Shown piece after piece: positions 7,765 to 14,192 of a DNA stretch of 18,923 bases; position 1 is the stretch's first letter, and every line of letters begins with the position of its first letter. The notes beneath the pieces were generated by a model. The model was not told where the DNA came from, searched no databases, and worked only from the letters and a program-made list of their open reading frames with translations. This DNA is from an uncultured Sphingobacteriaceae bacterium. GTDB taxonomy: Bacteria; Bacteroidota; Bacteroidia; Sphingobacteriales; Sphingobacteriaceae. The translations under genes were made by a program, and so were the position numbers. Where the stretch lies: the NCBI GenBank assembly GCA_946887045.1, contig CAMPKC010000071.1, positions 1 through 18,923 of the forward strand, written 5' to 3'.

Positions 7765-8457
7765 ATGTTCAGAAAGCACAATACATTTAATCTTTTTTAT
7801 TTTCTCATCTTTCTATTAAATATCTATGCTTTAGCTTCACACAACCAAACGACTAGAATGATTGGGATGCCCTCTATAGGGATTTCTTTAATCCTCTACC
7901 TGTTGATTAAAACCAAATTGCAGGAAAATTTTCATCGATTGATTCTCATTGGTTTAGTTCTGTCAATGGCAGGCGATATTCAATTGTTATTCACTTCGGG
8001 TACAGGATTTTATTTTCTTACTGCCATGATAGCTACTTTAATCGGTTATTTGTTTTACGCGATGGCATATTTTCAGGATTTTAAAAGAAACGTGAATGAT
8101 AACAGGCGGATTGGAAATGTCTTAGTTGTGATAGTATTGGTTATTAGTTTTGTTTTTTACTTCTCTGCCCGGAAAAATCTCGAAGAGTATAGTTATCCTA
8201 TTATAGCTTATTTCGCAGCACTTTTGCTAATGTTAGTTTTGGCAGCTTACCGTTATAAACGAGTTAATAAAACTAGTTTTAAATTAATTTTAACAGGTAC
8301 AATCGCTTTTGTGATATCGGATTTATCAATCGGGTATTATAATTTTATTCAACCTGAGATCACAATGCTGCTCAGTTACCTGGCGACATATTTAATTGCT
8401 CAATATCTTGTTGTGATGGGGACAATCGAACGTCGTCTGGTACACAAGGATTCCTAA
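7765..8457 (+). CDS. YhhN/TMEM86-family integral membrane protein
   Basis: A 230-residue protein with about seven or eight hydrophobic segments and almost no soluble domain. Conserved blocks typical of the YhhN family are seen: MAGDIQLLF in the first third, corresponding to the family GDxxL motif, and VISDLSIGYYNF near the C terminus, with polar Asp residues within membrane segments. Characterised eukaryotic relatives (TMEM86) are lysoplasmalogenases, which hydrolyse the vinyl-ether bond of lysoplasmalogens. Whether that applies to this bacterial protein is unknown. The ATG at 7765 is preferred over an in-frame TTG at 7756 that would lie inside the preceding gene. One base separates it from the di-iron gene, so it is very likely co-transcribed with it. 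The B12 promoter begins a few bases after its stop. Confidence 0.8.
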   Translation: MFRKHNTFNLFYFLIFLLNIYALASHNQTTRMIGMPSIGISLILYLLIKTKLQENFHRLILIGLVLSMAGDIQLLFTSGTGFYFLTAMIATLIGYLFYAMAYFQDFKRNVNDNRRIGNVLVVIVLVISFVFYFSARKNLEEYSYPIIAYFAALLLMLVLAAYRYKRVNKTSFKLILTGTIAFVISDLSIGYYNFIQPEITMLLSYLATYLIAQYLVVMGTIERRLVHKDS

Positions 8458-8461
8458 ATTG

Positions 8462-8493
8462 TTTGTATAATCTCAAATCTTGTTCTACATTTG
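8462..8493 (+). promoter_or_regulatory. Bacteroidota-type promoter of the B12 operon
   Basis: TTTG at 8462-8465 and TACATTTG at 8486-8493 are separated by 20 bases, matching the Bacteroidota -33/-7 consensus (TTTG, TAnnTTTG) in both sequence and spacing. Transcription would start near 8498-8500, just before the first conserved strand of the cobalamin riboswitch. It is the best promoter in the window because both boxes are present. Confidence 0.75.
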
Positions 8494-8497
8494 CATC

Positions 8498-8696
8498 GCT
8501 TTTGGTCTCCGATTTTATCGGGGTTAAAAGGGAACCGGGTGCGAATCCCGGACAGTCCCGCTGCTGTATTCTCCGGCAACGGTTATTCAATCTTAAAGCC
8601 ACTGTTCGTTTGACGAATGGGAAGGCAGAATAACCGGGAGTAAGTCAGAAGACCTGCCAACGCATTACAATTTCATAGCTTTCGGGGAATGAAGCT
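8498..8696 (+). ncRNA. Cobalamin (B12) riboswitch
   Basis: The conserved parts of the cobalamin aptamer appear in order: GGTC (8504-8507) pairing with GACC (8651-8654), the GGGAACCGGGTGCGAATCCCGG region, CAGTCCCGCTGCTGT, GCCACTG near 8598, GGGAAGGC near 8619, and the 3' B12 box AGTCAGAAGACCTGCC ending at 8658. Downstream, AGCTTT (8677-8682) pairs with GAAGCT (8691-8696) and exposes an 8-base loop CGGGGAAT. This loop is complementary to ATTCTCCG at 8568-8575 (one G-U pair), giving the L5-L13 kissing loop that this class uses to couple ligand binding to expression. No T-run follows, so control is more likely of translation than of termination. It sits directly upstream of a BtuB-like receptor, which B12 is expected to repress. 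Confidence 0.95.
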
Positions 8697-8750
8697 TGAG
8701 TGAAAGTACGTTTCGAGTATTTATCATTTAATCTCTTTCAAACTGTTTGC

Positions 8751-8767
8751 TGTGGGCCTTACTCACA
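8751..8767 (+). promoter_or_regulatory. Hairpin just before the btuB start codon
   Basis: TGTGGG (8751-8756) can pair with CTCACA (8762-8767) over a CCTTA loop, including one G-U pair. It ends four bases before the ATG at 8772. It could restrict ribosome access and act in the riboswitch expression platform. The stem is short, so this is tentative. Confidence 0.35.
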
Positions 8768-8771
8768 ACAA

Positions 8772-10733
8772 ATGAACAAAAATTCAATCAGAATTGCAGC
8801 TGGCCTGGGGCTGGCTCAATTAGCGCTTCTTGGTACAGGGGTAGTCGCACAAGACACGACAAGAATCAAAACAAATTCTTTAGATCAGGTAGTTGTTACC
8901 GCCACACGCTCTCCAAAACGAAAGGCTGAAATCGGTAAAGTTGTACGAGTTATTACCTCCGAGCAACTGGAACGAAGTCAGGGACGAAATCTGCCGGAAG
9001 TGTTAAACAACGTTGCCGGAATAACTTATTCGGGTGCGAACAATGCTTTCAGTAATAATGCTACATCCTTGTTCTTACGTGGAGCTTCGGCTGGTAATAC
9101 ACTTATTTTGATAGATGGTATTCCGGTAAATGATGCTCAGAGTATTTCAAATGAATATGATTTGAAGTCTATTGCAATTGATCAGATTGAACGGGTAGAA
9201 ATCCTTAAAGGAGGAAATTCGACACTTTATGGTAGCGATGCTGTAGCAGGGGTGATCAATGTTATAACTAAAAAACCTTCGAAGGAAGCATTAAATGCGA
9301 ATATTCTACTTTCGGCGGGAAGTTATCAGGCTAATAAGCAAGCTATTGGTTTAAATGGCACCCTAGGGAATACCGGATTGGCTTTTAACTATTCGCATAC
9401 AGGCTCAAAGGAGTTTTCTTCTGCCACTGATGCTTCCGGAAGCGGAAACTTTGATAAAGACGGATTTGATCAGCATGCTGTGAATTTGAATGTAAAGGAA
9501 CGTGTAACGGATAGATTTTCTGTGAATGGGAATATTCAGTTGTCGAATAATATTGGAATGTCTGATCGGGGATCTTTTGTAGATGATATAGATTATACTT
9601 ACAACCGCACACATTTTTTTGGTGGGTTAACCGGGAAATATGCCTTCGATCAGGGGAGTTTAGCGCTCAATTTGAGCAGCAATACCGTTGCCAGCAAGTT
9701 TGTGAATAACCCGGGTGATAGCCCCACATCTTTAAAAGCGGATAACAAAGGAAGGATTTGGCAGGCTGATTTGTTTTTCAACAAGCCGGTAGCCTCATTT
9801 ATTGAACTTAATTCGGGAATTAATTATCGCAAGGCAAATTCGGATCAGTATAGTGCCTACAATAATTTTACACCTAGTATTATCCCATCATCAGAAAGCA
9901 CTGAGCTCAGTAGCGTATTCACCTCTGTTTTCTTGAAAAATCTTGGTGGCTTTCATTTGGAATTGGGTGGCAGATTAAATCATCATTCCGGATACGGAAA
10001 CAATTTTACCTATACCGTAAATCCGTCCTATTTAATTGCTGAGCATTATAAACTATTTTTAAATGCTTCTTCAGCGTTCAAAGCCCCAACTATCTATCAG
10101 CTCTTTTCAAGTTATGGAAATCCTGACCTTAAACCTGAAATTACCCAAACGTACGATGCCGGTTTTGATTTTGATTTCATCCCAGGAAAGTTGAACTTCA
10201 ATGCAACAATTTTTCAACGACTAACTAAAGACGATGTGATATTCTTTTATACAGAGCCGATCAGTCCTTATAAGAGTTATTACAAAAATGGAAGCAAACA
10301 AAACGATAAGGGTGTAGAGTTAGAGTTAGGTGTTAGCCCTATAAATAAATTGAATATAAATGCATGGTATTCATATATCGAAGGTGAAGCTACTGATGAA
10401 AATGGAAAAATCATTGAAAGCTTCTTGAGAAGACCTCATAATTCGGTTGGAGGTTCAGCTGCCTATGTTGTTAATAAGGCGCTATCGTTTAACCTGATTT
10501 ATAAATATACCGGAGACCGGTCCGACGTTTTTTACGATTCTAATTTCGACAGGCAAGTAATTGATTTAAAATCTTATTCGTTGTTAGATCTTTACATGGA
10601 AGTGAGGCCGCGTAAAAACATCATGATATTTGGAGATTTTAAAAATTTGTTGGATCAAGACTATGTTGAGTGGGTCGGTTATAATACCCGCGGTTTTAAT
10701 TTCAATGCAGGAATTAAATACACCGTAAGATGA
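8772..10733 (+). CDS. btuB: BtuB-like TonB-dependent outer-membrane receptor for cobalamin
   Basis: A 653-residue outer-membrane receptor expected to import vitamin B12 or related corrinoids with energy from TonB. The start at ATG 8772 gives a proper signal peptide (MNKNSIRIAAGLGLAQLALL, cleavage after GVVA before QDTTR). Next come a TonB-box-like stretch (LDQVVVTATRS), a plug domain including LFLRGASAGNTLILIDGIPV and VEILKGGNSTLYGSDAVAGV, and a beta-barrel of about 22 strands ending in GFNFNAGIKYTVR. The length fits BtuB/FecA-size receptors and is shorter than SusC proteins. The cobalamin assignment rests mainly on the riboswitch. An in-frame GTG at 8700 extends the frame by 24 residues but spoils the signal peptide. 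The Dph6-like gene follows after 46 bases. No BtuC, BtuD or BtuF genes are visible. Confidence 0.9.
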   Translation: MNKNSIRIAAGLGLAQLALLGTGVVAQDTTRIKTNSLDQVVVTATRSPKRKAEIGKVVRVITSEQLERSQGRNLPEVLNNVAGITYSGANNAFSNNATSLFLRGASAGNTLILIDGIPVNDAQSISNEYDLKSIAIDQIERVEILKGGNSTLYGSDAVAGVINVITKKPSKEALNANILLSAGSYQANKQAIGLNGTLGNTGLAFNYSHTGSKEFSSATDASGSGNFDKDGFDQHAVNLNVKERVTDRFSVNGNIQLSNNIGMSDRGSFVDDIDYTYNRTHFFGGLTGKYAFDQGSLALNLSSNTVASKFVNNPGDSPTSLKADNKGRIWQADLFFNKPVASFIELNSGINYRKANSDQYSAYNNFTPSIIPSSESTELSSVFTSVFLKNLGGFHLELGGRLNHHSGYGNNFTYTVNPSYLIAEHYKLFLNASSAFKAPTIYQLFSSYGNPDLKPEITQTYDAGFDFDFIPGKLNFNATIFQRLTKDDVIFFYTEPISPYKSYYKNGSKQNDKGVELELGVSPINKLNINAWYSYIEGEATDENGKIIESFLRRPHNSVGGSAAYVVNKALSFNLIYKYTGDRSDVFYDSNFDRQVIDLKSYSLLDLYMEVRPRKNIMIFGDFKNLLDQDYVEWVGYNTRGFNFNAGIKYTVR

Positions 10734-10742
10734 TTTTTTTGG

Positions 10743-10760
10743 TGGTGGATTGTTCCACCA
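10743..10760 (+). other. Intercistronic hairpin between btuB and the Dph6-like gene
   Basis: TGGTGGA (10743-10749) pairs perfectly with TCCACCA (10754-10760) over a TTGT loop. A T-run precedes it (10734-10740) and none follows, so it does not look like a Rho-independent terminator for the plus strand. It may stabilise or process the mRNA between the two genes, and read-through to the downstream gene is expected. Confidence 0.55.
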
Positions 10761-10779
10761 TCTTCAATAAACCCTAAAA

Positions 10780-11490
10780 ATGAAAAAAGCCATATTTTGC
10801 TGGAGCGGCGGAAAGGATTCCTCTCTGTGCCTTTACGAAGTGTTAAAAGCGGGAGAATTCGATGTTAAATATCTTCTCACAACCGTTAACGGAAATTATA
10901 AAAGGATTTCAATGCACGGGGTTCAGGAAGAATTGTTAGAAAAGCAAGCTCAATCCATCGGTATTGAATTGAAGAAAGTGTATGTCTACGAAGGCAGTAA
11001 TGCCGAGTACGAGAAAAATATGGAGGATTTTCTTCTTGAGATGAAAGCAGAGGGAATTCATCATGTGATTTTTGGGGATATTTTTCTTGAAGATCTACGC
11101 AAGTACCGTGAAGATAATCTGGCAAAGGTGGGAATGAAAGCTGTTTTTCCTCTTTGGAAGCAAGACACTACCATATTGATCGAAAAGTTTATTGGACTGG
11201 GGTTTAGAACCGTTACCTGTTGCGTAAATGATTTTTACCTCGGAGAAGATATGGTTGGAGCAGAAATTGATGAGACCTTCGTAAAAGCTCTTCCCGAAAA
11301 TGTTGATCCATGCGGAGAAAATGGGGAGTTTCATACGTTCTGTTTCGATGGACCCATATTTAAAACTCCCGTACGGTTTTCTAAAGGAGATAGTGTTTAT
11401 AAGCCGCTGGAAATGAAGGGGGATAATGTTTGTTCAAGTCTTTCCGGAACTAAAGGTTTCTGGTATTGTGAACTTCTCCCTGAGAATTAA
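10780..11490 (+). CDS. Dph6-related PP-loop ATP pyrophosphatase
   Basis: A 236-residue protein of the adenine-nucleotide alpha-hydrolase (PP-loop) fold. The PP-loop SGGKDSS is at residues 9-15. The C-terminal half carries the family block DPCGENGEFHTFCFDGP, characteristic of Dph6 diphthine--ammonia ligases. In archaea and eukaryotes Dph6 amidates diphthine on elongation factor 2. Bacteria lack diphthamide, so the bacterial protein must do something else, plausibly an ATP-dependent amidation or thiolation. It lies 46 bases behind the B12-riboswitch-controlled receptor with no terminator in between, so it is probably expressed when B12 is scarce. A role in corrinoid metabolism is an inference from that context only. 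The ATG at 10780 (MKKAIFCWSGGKDSS) is the natural start. Confidence 0.88.
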   Translation: MKKAIFCWSGGKDSSLCLYEVLKAGEFDVKYLLTTVNGNYKRISMHGVQEELLEKQAQSIGIELKKVYVYEGSNAEYEKNMEDFLLEMKAEGIHHVIFGDIFLEDLRKYREDNLAKVGMKAVFPLWKQDTTILIEKFIGLGFRTVTCCVNDFYLGEDMVGAEIDETFVKALPENVDPCGENGEFHTFCFDGPIFKTPVRFSKGDSVYKPLEMKGDNVCSSLSGTKGFWYCELLPEN

Positions 11491-11579
11491 ATTTATTTAT
11501 TTTCAATTATTCTGAATTCGGCGGGTTACTTATCGCACATTCGGGTATTAAGCATAAACAACCTTTAAAATATTTTTAC

Positions 11580-11777
11580 ATGAAAAATTTATTCAAATTC
11601 GGATTTTTAGCTTTAGCAATCACTTTATCAACTGCAGCTTGTAGCTCTAACCAATCAGAAGAAACTGCAACTGATACAATTGATTCAACTGCAGAAGTTA
11701 CTACTGATTCTTTAGAAAATCAAATTGATACTGTTGATTCAGCTGCTGAAGCGAACATTGATTCAGTTCAACACTAG
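11580..11777 (+). CDS. Small acidic lipoprotein
   Basis: A 65-residue protein starting MKNLFKFGFLALAITLSTAAC. It has a basic N terminus, a hydrophobic core at 7-16 and a lipobox-like STAAC with C21 as the likely lipidated residue, although Thr at -3 is not the best lipobox. The mature part is about 45 residues, very rich in Asp, Glu, Ser and Thr, and built from loose repeats of the type DTIDSTAE / DTVDSAAE / NIDSV. It is probably a disordered, surface-anchored peptide. I recognise no family and propose no function. It has its own 3' terminator and a 5' gap of 89 bases in which I see no TAnnTTTG box. Confidence 0.75.
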   Translation: MKNLFKFGFLALAITLSTAACSSNQSEETATDTIDSTAEVTTDSLENQIDTVDSAAEANIDSVQH

Positions 11778-11797
11778 TCATTTAAAAAGATAAAAAA

Positions 11798-11828
11798 ACC
11801 GTTGCTTGTTAAGCAGCGGTTTTTTTTT
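11798..11828. terminator. Bidirectional Rho-independent terminator
   Basis: ACCGTTGCTT (11798-11807) pairs with AAGCAGCGGT (11811-11820) with one G-U pair and a GTT loop. Eight T follow on the plus strand, and seven A precede on the plus strand, giving a T-run on the minus strand. It serves the lipoprotein gene from the left and the GreA-like gene from the right. Confidence 0.88.
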
Positions 11829-11834
11829 GTTTTA

Positions 11835-12287
11835 TTACTTAATCTCCAAAACTTCAAATTCCTTACTATTGAAGTTGAATTTCTCTCCTTTTTTTGTGCC
11901 CGATAGTAATTTTCCAATTGGCGACGCTGCGGAAATTGCAAAGAAGTTTTGTCCGTTTATTTTAAACTGACCCGCACTTACCGAAATGAAGAAGTTGCCA
12001 TTGTTGGTGAACACTAAACTGCCATTTTGAATAGTATCTGAATTTTTCTCTACCTGGATTTGCATTAAAGCATGTTTCAGTTTCCTGGCTTCATACAACT
12101 GGGCTTCATTACGACTTATTTCCTGTTGCATCATCTCGCGGGTTGTTTCGTATTTATCGCCAGCACTGCTTTTGGTATCATCTTGCGATGCTTCTTTAGC
12201 TGAAGTTATGGCGTTTTCTGCCGATTTTATCCGGGCTTCAGCATATTCAAAGCATCTTTTAAGTAACTCTTGTTTCAAGTCCAGCAT
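11835..12287 (-). CDS. GreA/GreB-like protein
   Basis: A 150-residue protein starting at MLDLKQELLKRC. An upstream in-frame ATG at 12344 would add 19 residues without family resemblance. Residues 2-75 are strongly helical with heptad-like spacing and look like the Gre coiled coil, with acidic residues D36, D37, D44 and E47 near the expected hairpin tip. The C-terminal half (GSLVFTNNGNFFISV through SPIGKLLSGTKKGEKFNF) resembles the GreA/GreB FKBP-like domain, including the SPIG-x-L-x-G motif. A Gre factor binds the RNA polymerase secondary channel and rescues backtracked complexes. This protein is divergent, so a modified secondary-channel role is possible. As I recall, relatives in Bacteroidota have been labelled 3-oxoacyl-ACP synthase, which the sequence does not support because no ketosynthase fold fits in 150 residues. 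Confidence 0.75.
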   Translation of the reverse strand: MLDLKQELLKRCFEYAEARIKSAENAITSAKEASQDDTKSSAGDKYETTREMMQQEISRNEAQLYEARKLKHALMQIQVEKNSDTIQNGSLVFTNNGNFFISVSAGQFKINGQNFFAISAASPIGKLLSGTKKGEKFNFNSKEFEVLEIK

Positions 12288-12312
12288 CCTGCAAAAGAAA
12301 CAAATTAAATGA

Positions 12313-12320
12313 TAGTTTTG
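12313..12320 (+). promoter_or_regulatory. Candidate -7 box for the AIM24-family gene
   Basis: TAGTTTTG matches TAnnTTTG about 60-85 bases before the possible start codons. No TTTG lies 20 bases upstream, so the support is partial. Confidence 0.3.
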
Positions 12321-12381
12321 GCTACAGGTTATTTTTCCAAACAATTTTTTTCTGAATGCTTTTGTAATAATTACCCAGTGA

Positions 12382-13194
12382 ATGAATCAAATAGAGATGA
12401 CGAAAATGATCAGTAATCACGAAATAGATTATCGCATATATGGCGAAGAAATGCAATATGTTGAAGTAGAGCTTGACCCCCAGGAAACAGCGGTGGCTGA
12501 GGCGGGAGCCTTTATGATGATGGAAGACGGTATCCAAATGCAAACGATCTTTGGAGATGGTAGTCAGCAATCCGGTTTAATAGGTAAGCTATTTAGTGCC
12601 GGTAAACGCCTGCTTACCGGCGAAAGCCTTTTTATGACGGCTTTTACAAACGGTAGTCAAGGGAAAAGAAAGGTAAGTTTTGCGTCTCCTTATCCGGGTA
12701 AAATAATAGCATTGGATTTGTCGGGGTTTGGTGGAAGAATTACCTGCCAGAAAGATTCCTTTTTGTGCGCAGCGAAAGGAGTAAGTATAAGTATTGAGTT
12801 TCAGCGAAAGCTTGGCGCCGGATTGTTCGGTGGCGAAGGTTTTATTATGCAGAAGCTTGAAGGAGATGGGATGGCTTTTGTGCACGCCGGAGGCCACGTA
12901 GCGGAAAAAGAGTTAAGAGCCGGAGAAGTCCTTAAAATTGATACCGGGTGCATTGTAGCGTTTACGAGAGAAATACACTATGATATTCAATTCGTGGGAG
13001 GAATAAGAAATACAATCTTCGGCGGTGAAGGAGTTTTTTTTGCAACCTTACAGGGGCCGGGTAAAGTTTGGATTCAGACCTTGCCTATCAGCAGGCTGGC
13101 AGGGCGAATTTTATCTTATGCAACAACAAACAGAAAAGAGGAGGGAAGTATATTAGGAGGAATAGGAAACCTTTTAGATGGTGATGGAAGATAG
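12382..13194 (+). CDS. AIM24/TIGR00266-family protein
   Basis: A 270-residue Gly-rich beta protein of the AIM24 family. It shows the typical order YVEVELDPQETAVAEAGAFMMME near the N terminus, a central GGEGFIMQKLEGDGMAFVHAGG, LKIDTGCIVAFTREIHYDIQFVGG, and NTIFGGEGVFFATLQGPGKVW, then the QTLPISRLAGRI tail. The fold is known to resemble the TRAP-like beta-helix, and bacterial members have no established biochemical function. Three in-frame ATG codons are possible (12382, 12397, 12406). MISNHEIDYRIYG from 12406 looks most like relatives, but the longest form is kept. Upstream on the same strand TAGTTTTG (12313-12320) fits the -7 consensus. It diverges from the GreA-like gene and stands alone otherwise. 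Confidence 0.85.
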   Translation: MNQIEMTKMISNHEIDYRIYGEEMQYVEVELDPQETAVAEAGAFMMMEDGIQMQTIFGDGSQQSGLIGKLFSAGKRLLTGESLFMTAFTNGSQGKRKVSFASPYPGKIIALDLSGFGGRITCQKDSFLCAAKGVSISIEFQRKLGAGLFGGEGFIMQKLEGDGMAFVHAGGHVAEKELRAGEVLKIDTGCIVAFTREIHYDIQFVGGIRNTIFGGEGVFFATLQGPGKVWIQTLPISRLAGRILSYATTNRKEEGSILGGIGNLLDGDGR

Positions 13195-13228
13195 CCTTAA
13201 TGGTAGAAATTAAAAAACTCGCTATCAA

Positions 13229-13393
13229 CTATCTATCAGGACACTTTTTACATCTTTTGCCTTTTTTATATTTTTTACAACATTTTTTATTGTCGCAGCA
13301 GGATAAAAAACTGGAAATGCCTTTTGCAATTTCCGGGTCGGTAGGAATTACCCGATCGTCGATATTTAAATTAAGATTGCAGAAGTTTTCCAT
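13229..13393 (-). CDS. 54-residue Cys/Lys-rich small protein
   Basis: The minus strand carries an uninterrupted 54-codon frame starting MENFCNLNLNIDDRVIP. The N-terminal half is ordinary and acidic. The C-terminal half is packed with Cys and Lys: CC (32-33), CC (38-39), C48 and C51, in the order SCCDNKKCCKKYKKGKR then CKKCPDR. The KGKRCKKCP ending is one I associate with small uncharacterised proteins of Sphingobacteriaceae. The CxxC pair and the two CC pairs suggest metal (Zn or Fe) or redox binding, and the Lys residues could bind nucleic acid or membranes. A TACATTTG box ends three bases before the ATG, and a 17-bp palindrome lies just beyond it. The plus-strand frame over the same bases is not convincing. 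The function is unknown. Confidence 0.75.
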   Translation of the reverse strand: MENFCNLNLNIDDRVIPTDPEIAKGISSFLSCCDNKKCCKKYKKGKRCKKCPDR

Positions 13394-13396
13394 ATA

Positions 13397-13404
13397 CAAA
13401 TGTA
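13397..13404 (-). promoter_or_regulatory. Candidate -7 box for the Cys-rich small protein
   Basis: The minus strand reads TACATTTG, identical to the -7 box of the B12 operon, ending three bases before the ATG. The transcript would be leaderless or nearly so. Confidence 0.5.
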
Positions 13405-13408
13405 CCTA

Positions 13409-13425
13409 TTTAGAATTATTCTAAA
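13409..13425. promoter_or_regulatory. Perfect 17-bp palindrome resembling a Fur/PerR-family operator
   Basis: TTTAGAATTATTCTAAA is a perfect 8-1-8 inverted repeat. Its core TTAGAATnATTCTAA has the 7-1-7 layout of Fur-family sites (Firmicute PerR box TTATAATnATTATAA, with one symmetric change). It lies five bases upstream of the -7 box of the Cys-rich gene, inside the region polymerase would cover, and 48 bases before the scoA start codon on the other side. Confidence 0.55.
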
Positions 13426-13473
13426 CGAATCTTTTGATCATTTAATTTATATTGTATAAACCAATTATAAAAT

Positions 13474-14172
13474 ATGATAGATAAAGTAGTTCCTGATGCT
13501 GAGGCTGCTATTTCTGATATAGGCGATGGGATGACCCTGTTGTTGGGTGGCTTTGGGCTTTGTGGTATCCCTGAGAATTGCATTTCGGCTCTTGTAAGGA
13601 AACGTGTAATGAATCTGACATGTATTTCAAACAATGCAGGTGTAGACGATTTTGGAATTGGATTGATGCTAAAGCAGGGGCAACTTAAAAAGATGATAGC
13701 ATCTTACGTTGGTGAAAACGAAGAGTTTGAGCGACAGTTGTTGTCAGGTGAACTCGATGTGGAGCTCATCCCGCAAGGTACCCTGGCCACCCGTTGTTTG
13801 GCCGCTGGTTATGGAATGCCTGCCATATTTACGCCCGCCGGGGTTGGTACCGAAGTAGCCGCGGGCAAAGAGATTCGAAACTTTAATGGCAAGGATTATC
13901 TTATGGAAATGGCTTTCGATGCTGATTTTGCGCTGGTAAAAGCCTGGAAAGGGGACACAGCAGGAAACCTGTTATACAAAGCTACGGCCAGGAATTTCAA
14001 TCCGGTTATGGCTATGGCTGGAAAGATAACAATCGCCGAAGTAGAGCATCTGGTTCCGGCCGGAGAGTTGGATCCTGACCAGATTCATACACCGGGTGTG
14101 TATGTTCAACGCATTTTTCAGGGCACGAACTATGAGAAACGTATTGAAAAGAGAACAGTGAGAGCCAGGTAA
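13474..14172 (+). CDS. scoA: Succinyl-CoA:3-ketoacid CoA transferase subunit A
   Basis: The 232-residue alpha subunit of a class I CoA transferase, which with ScoB moves CoA from succinyl-CoA to acetoacetate and so opens ketone bodies for catabolism. The glycine-rich LLLGGFGLCGIPENCI block (about 23-38) is the family signature of subunit A. EVAAGKEIRNFNGKDYLME and the KAWKGDTAGNLLYKATARNFNP block are also typical. It lacks the catalytic Glu, as expected, since that residue is in subunit B. The ATG at 13474 gives MIDKVVPDAEAAISDI. scoB follows 20 bases after its stop. The divergent palindrome at 13409-13425 lies upstream and could influence it too. The exact acyl substrate (acetoacetate against other 3-oxoacids) is inferred from similarity. 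Confidence 0.93.
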   Translation: MIDKVVPDAEAAISDIGDGMTLLLGGFGLCGIPENCISALVRKRVMNLTCISNNAGVDDFGIGLMLKQGQLKKMIASYVGENEEFERQLLSGELDVELIPQGTLATRCLAAGYGMPAIFTPAGVGTEVAAGKEIRNFNGKDYLMEMAFDADFALVKAWKGDTAGNLLYKATARNFNPVMAMAGKITIAEVEHLVPAGELDPDQIHTPGVYVQRIFQGTNYEKRIEKRTVRAR

Positions 14173-14192
14173 TTAAGTTTAAATCCAAAATT

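Noticed and set aside
8372..8602. Minus-strand frame of 76 codons
   Set aside because: It is the antisense of the end of the YhhN gene, the promoter and the cobalamin aptamer, whose conservation explains the sequence.
10734..10760. Terminator after btuB
   Set aside because: The hairpin is good but the T-run is in front of it, not behind, on the plus strand; on the minus strand it is followed by A, so it fits neither direction.
12288..12344. 19-residue N-terminal extension of the GreA-like protein
   Set aside because: The extension is Cys- and aromatic-rich, unlike the helical Gre start, and MLDLKQELLKRC is a natural beginning.
12322..12570. Minus-strand frame over the start of the AIM24 gene
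   Set aside because: It overlaps a well-recognised gene on the other strand and shows no family features.
13200..13424. Plus-strand frame of 74 codons
   Set aside because: It lies over the Cys-rich minus-strand gene and its promoter, its sequence resembles no family, and it covers the palindrome; the minus-strand reading has a better composition and promoter.
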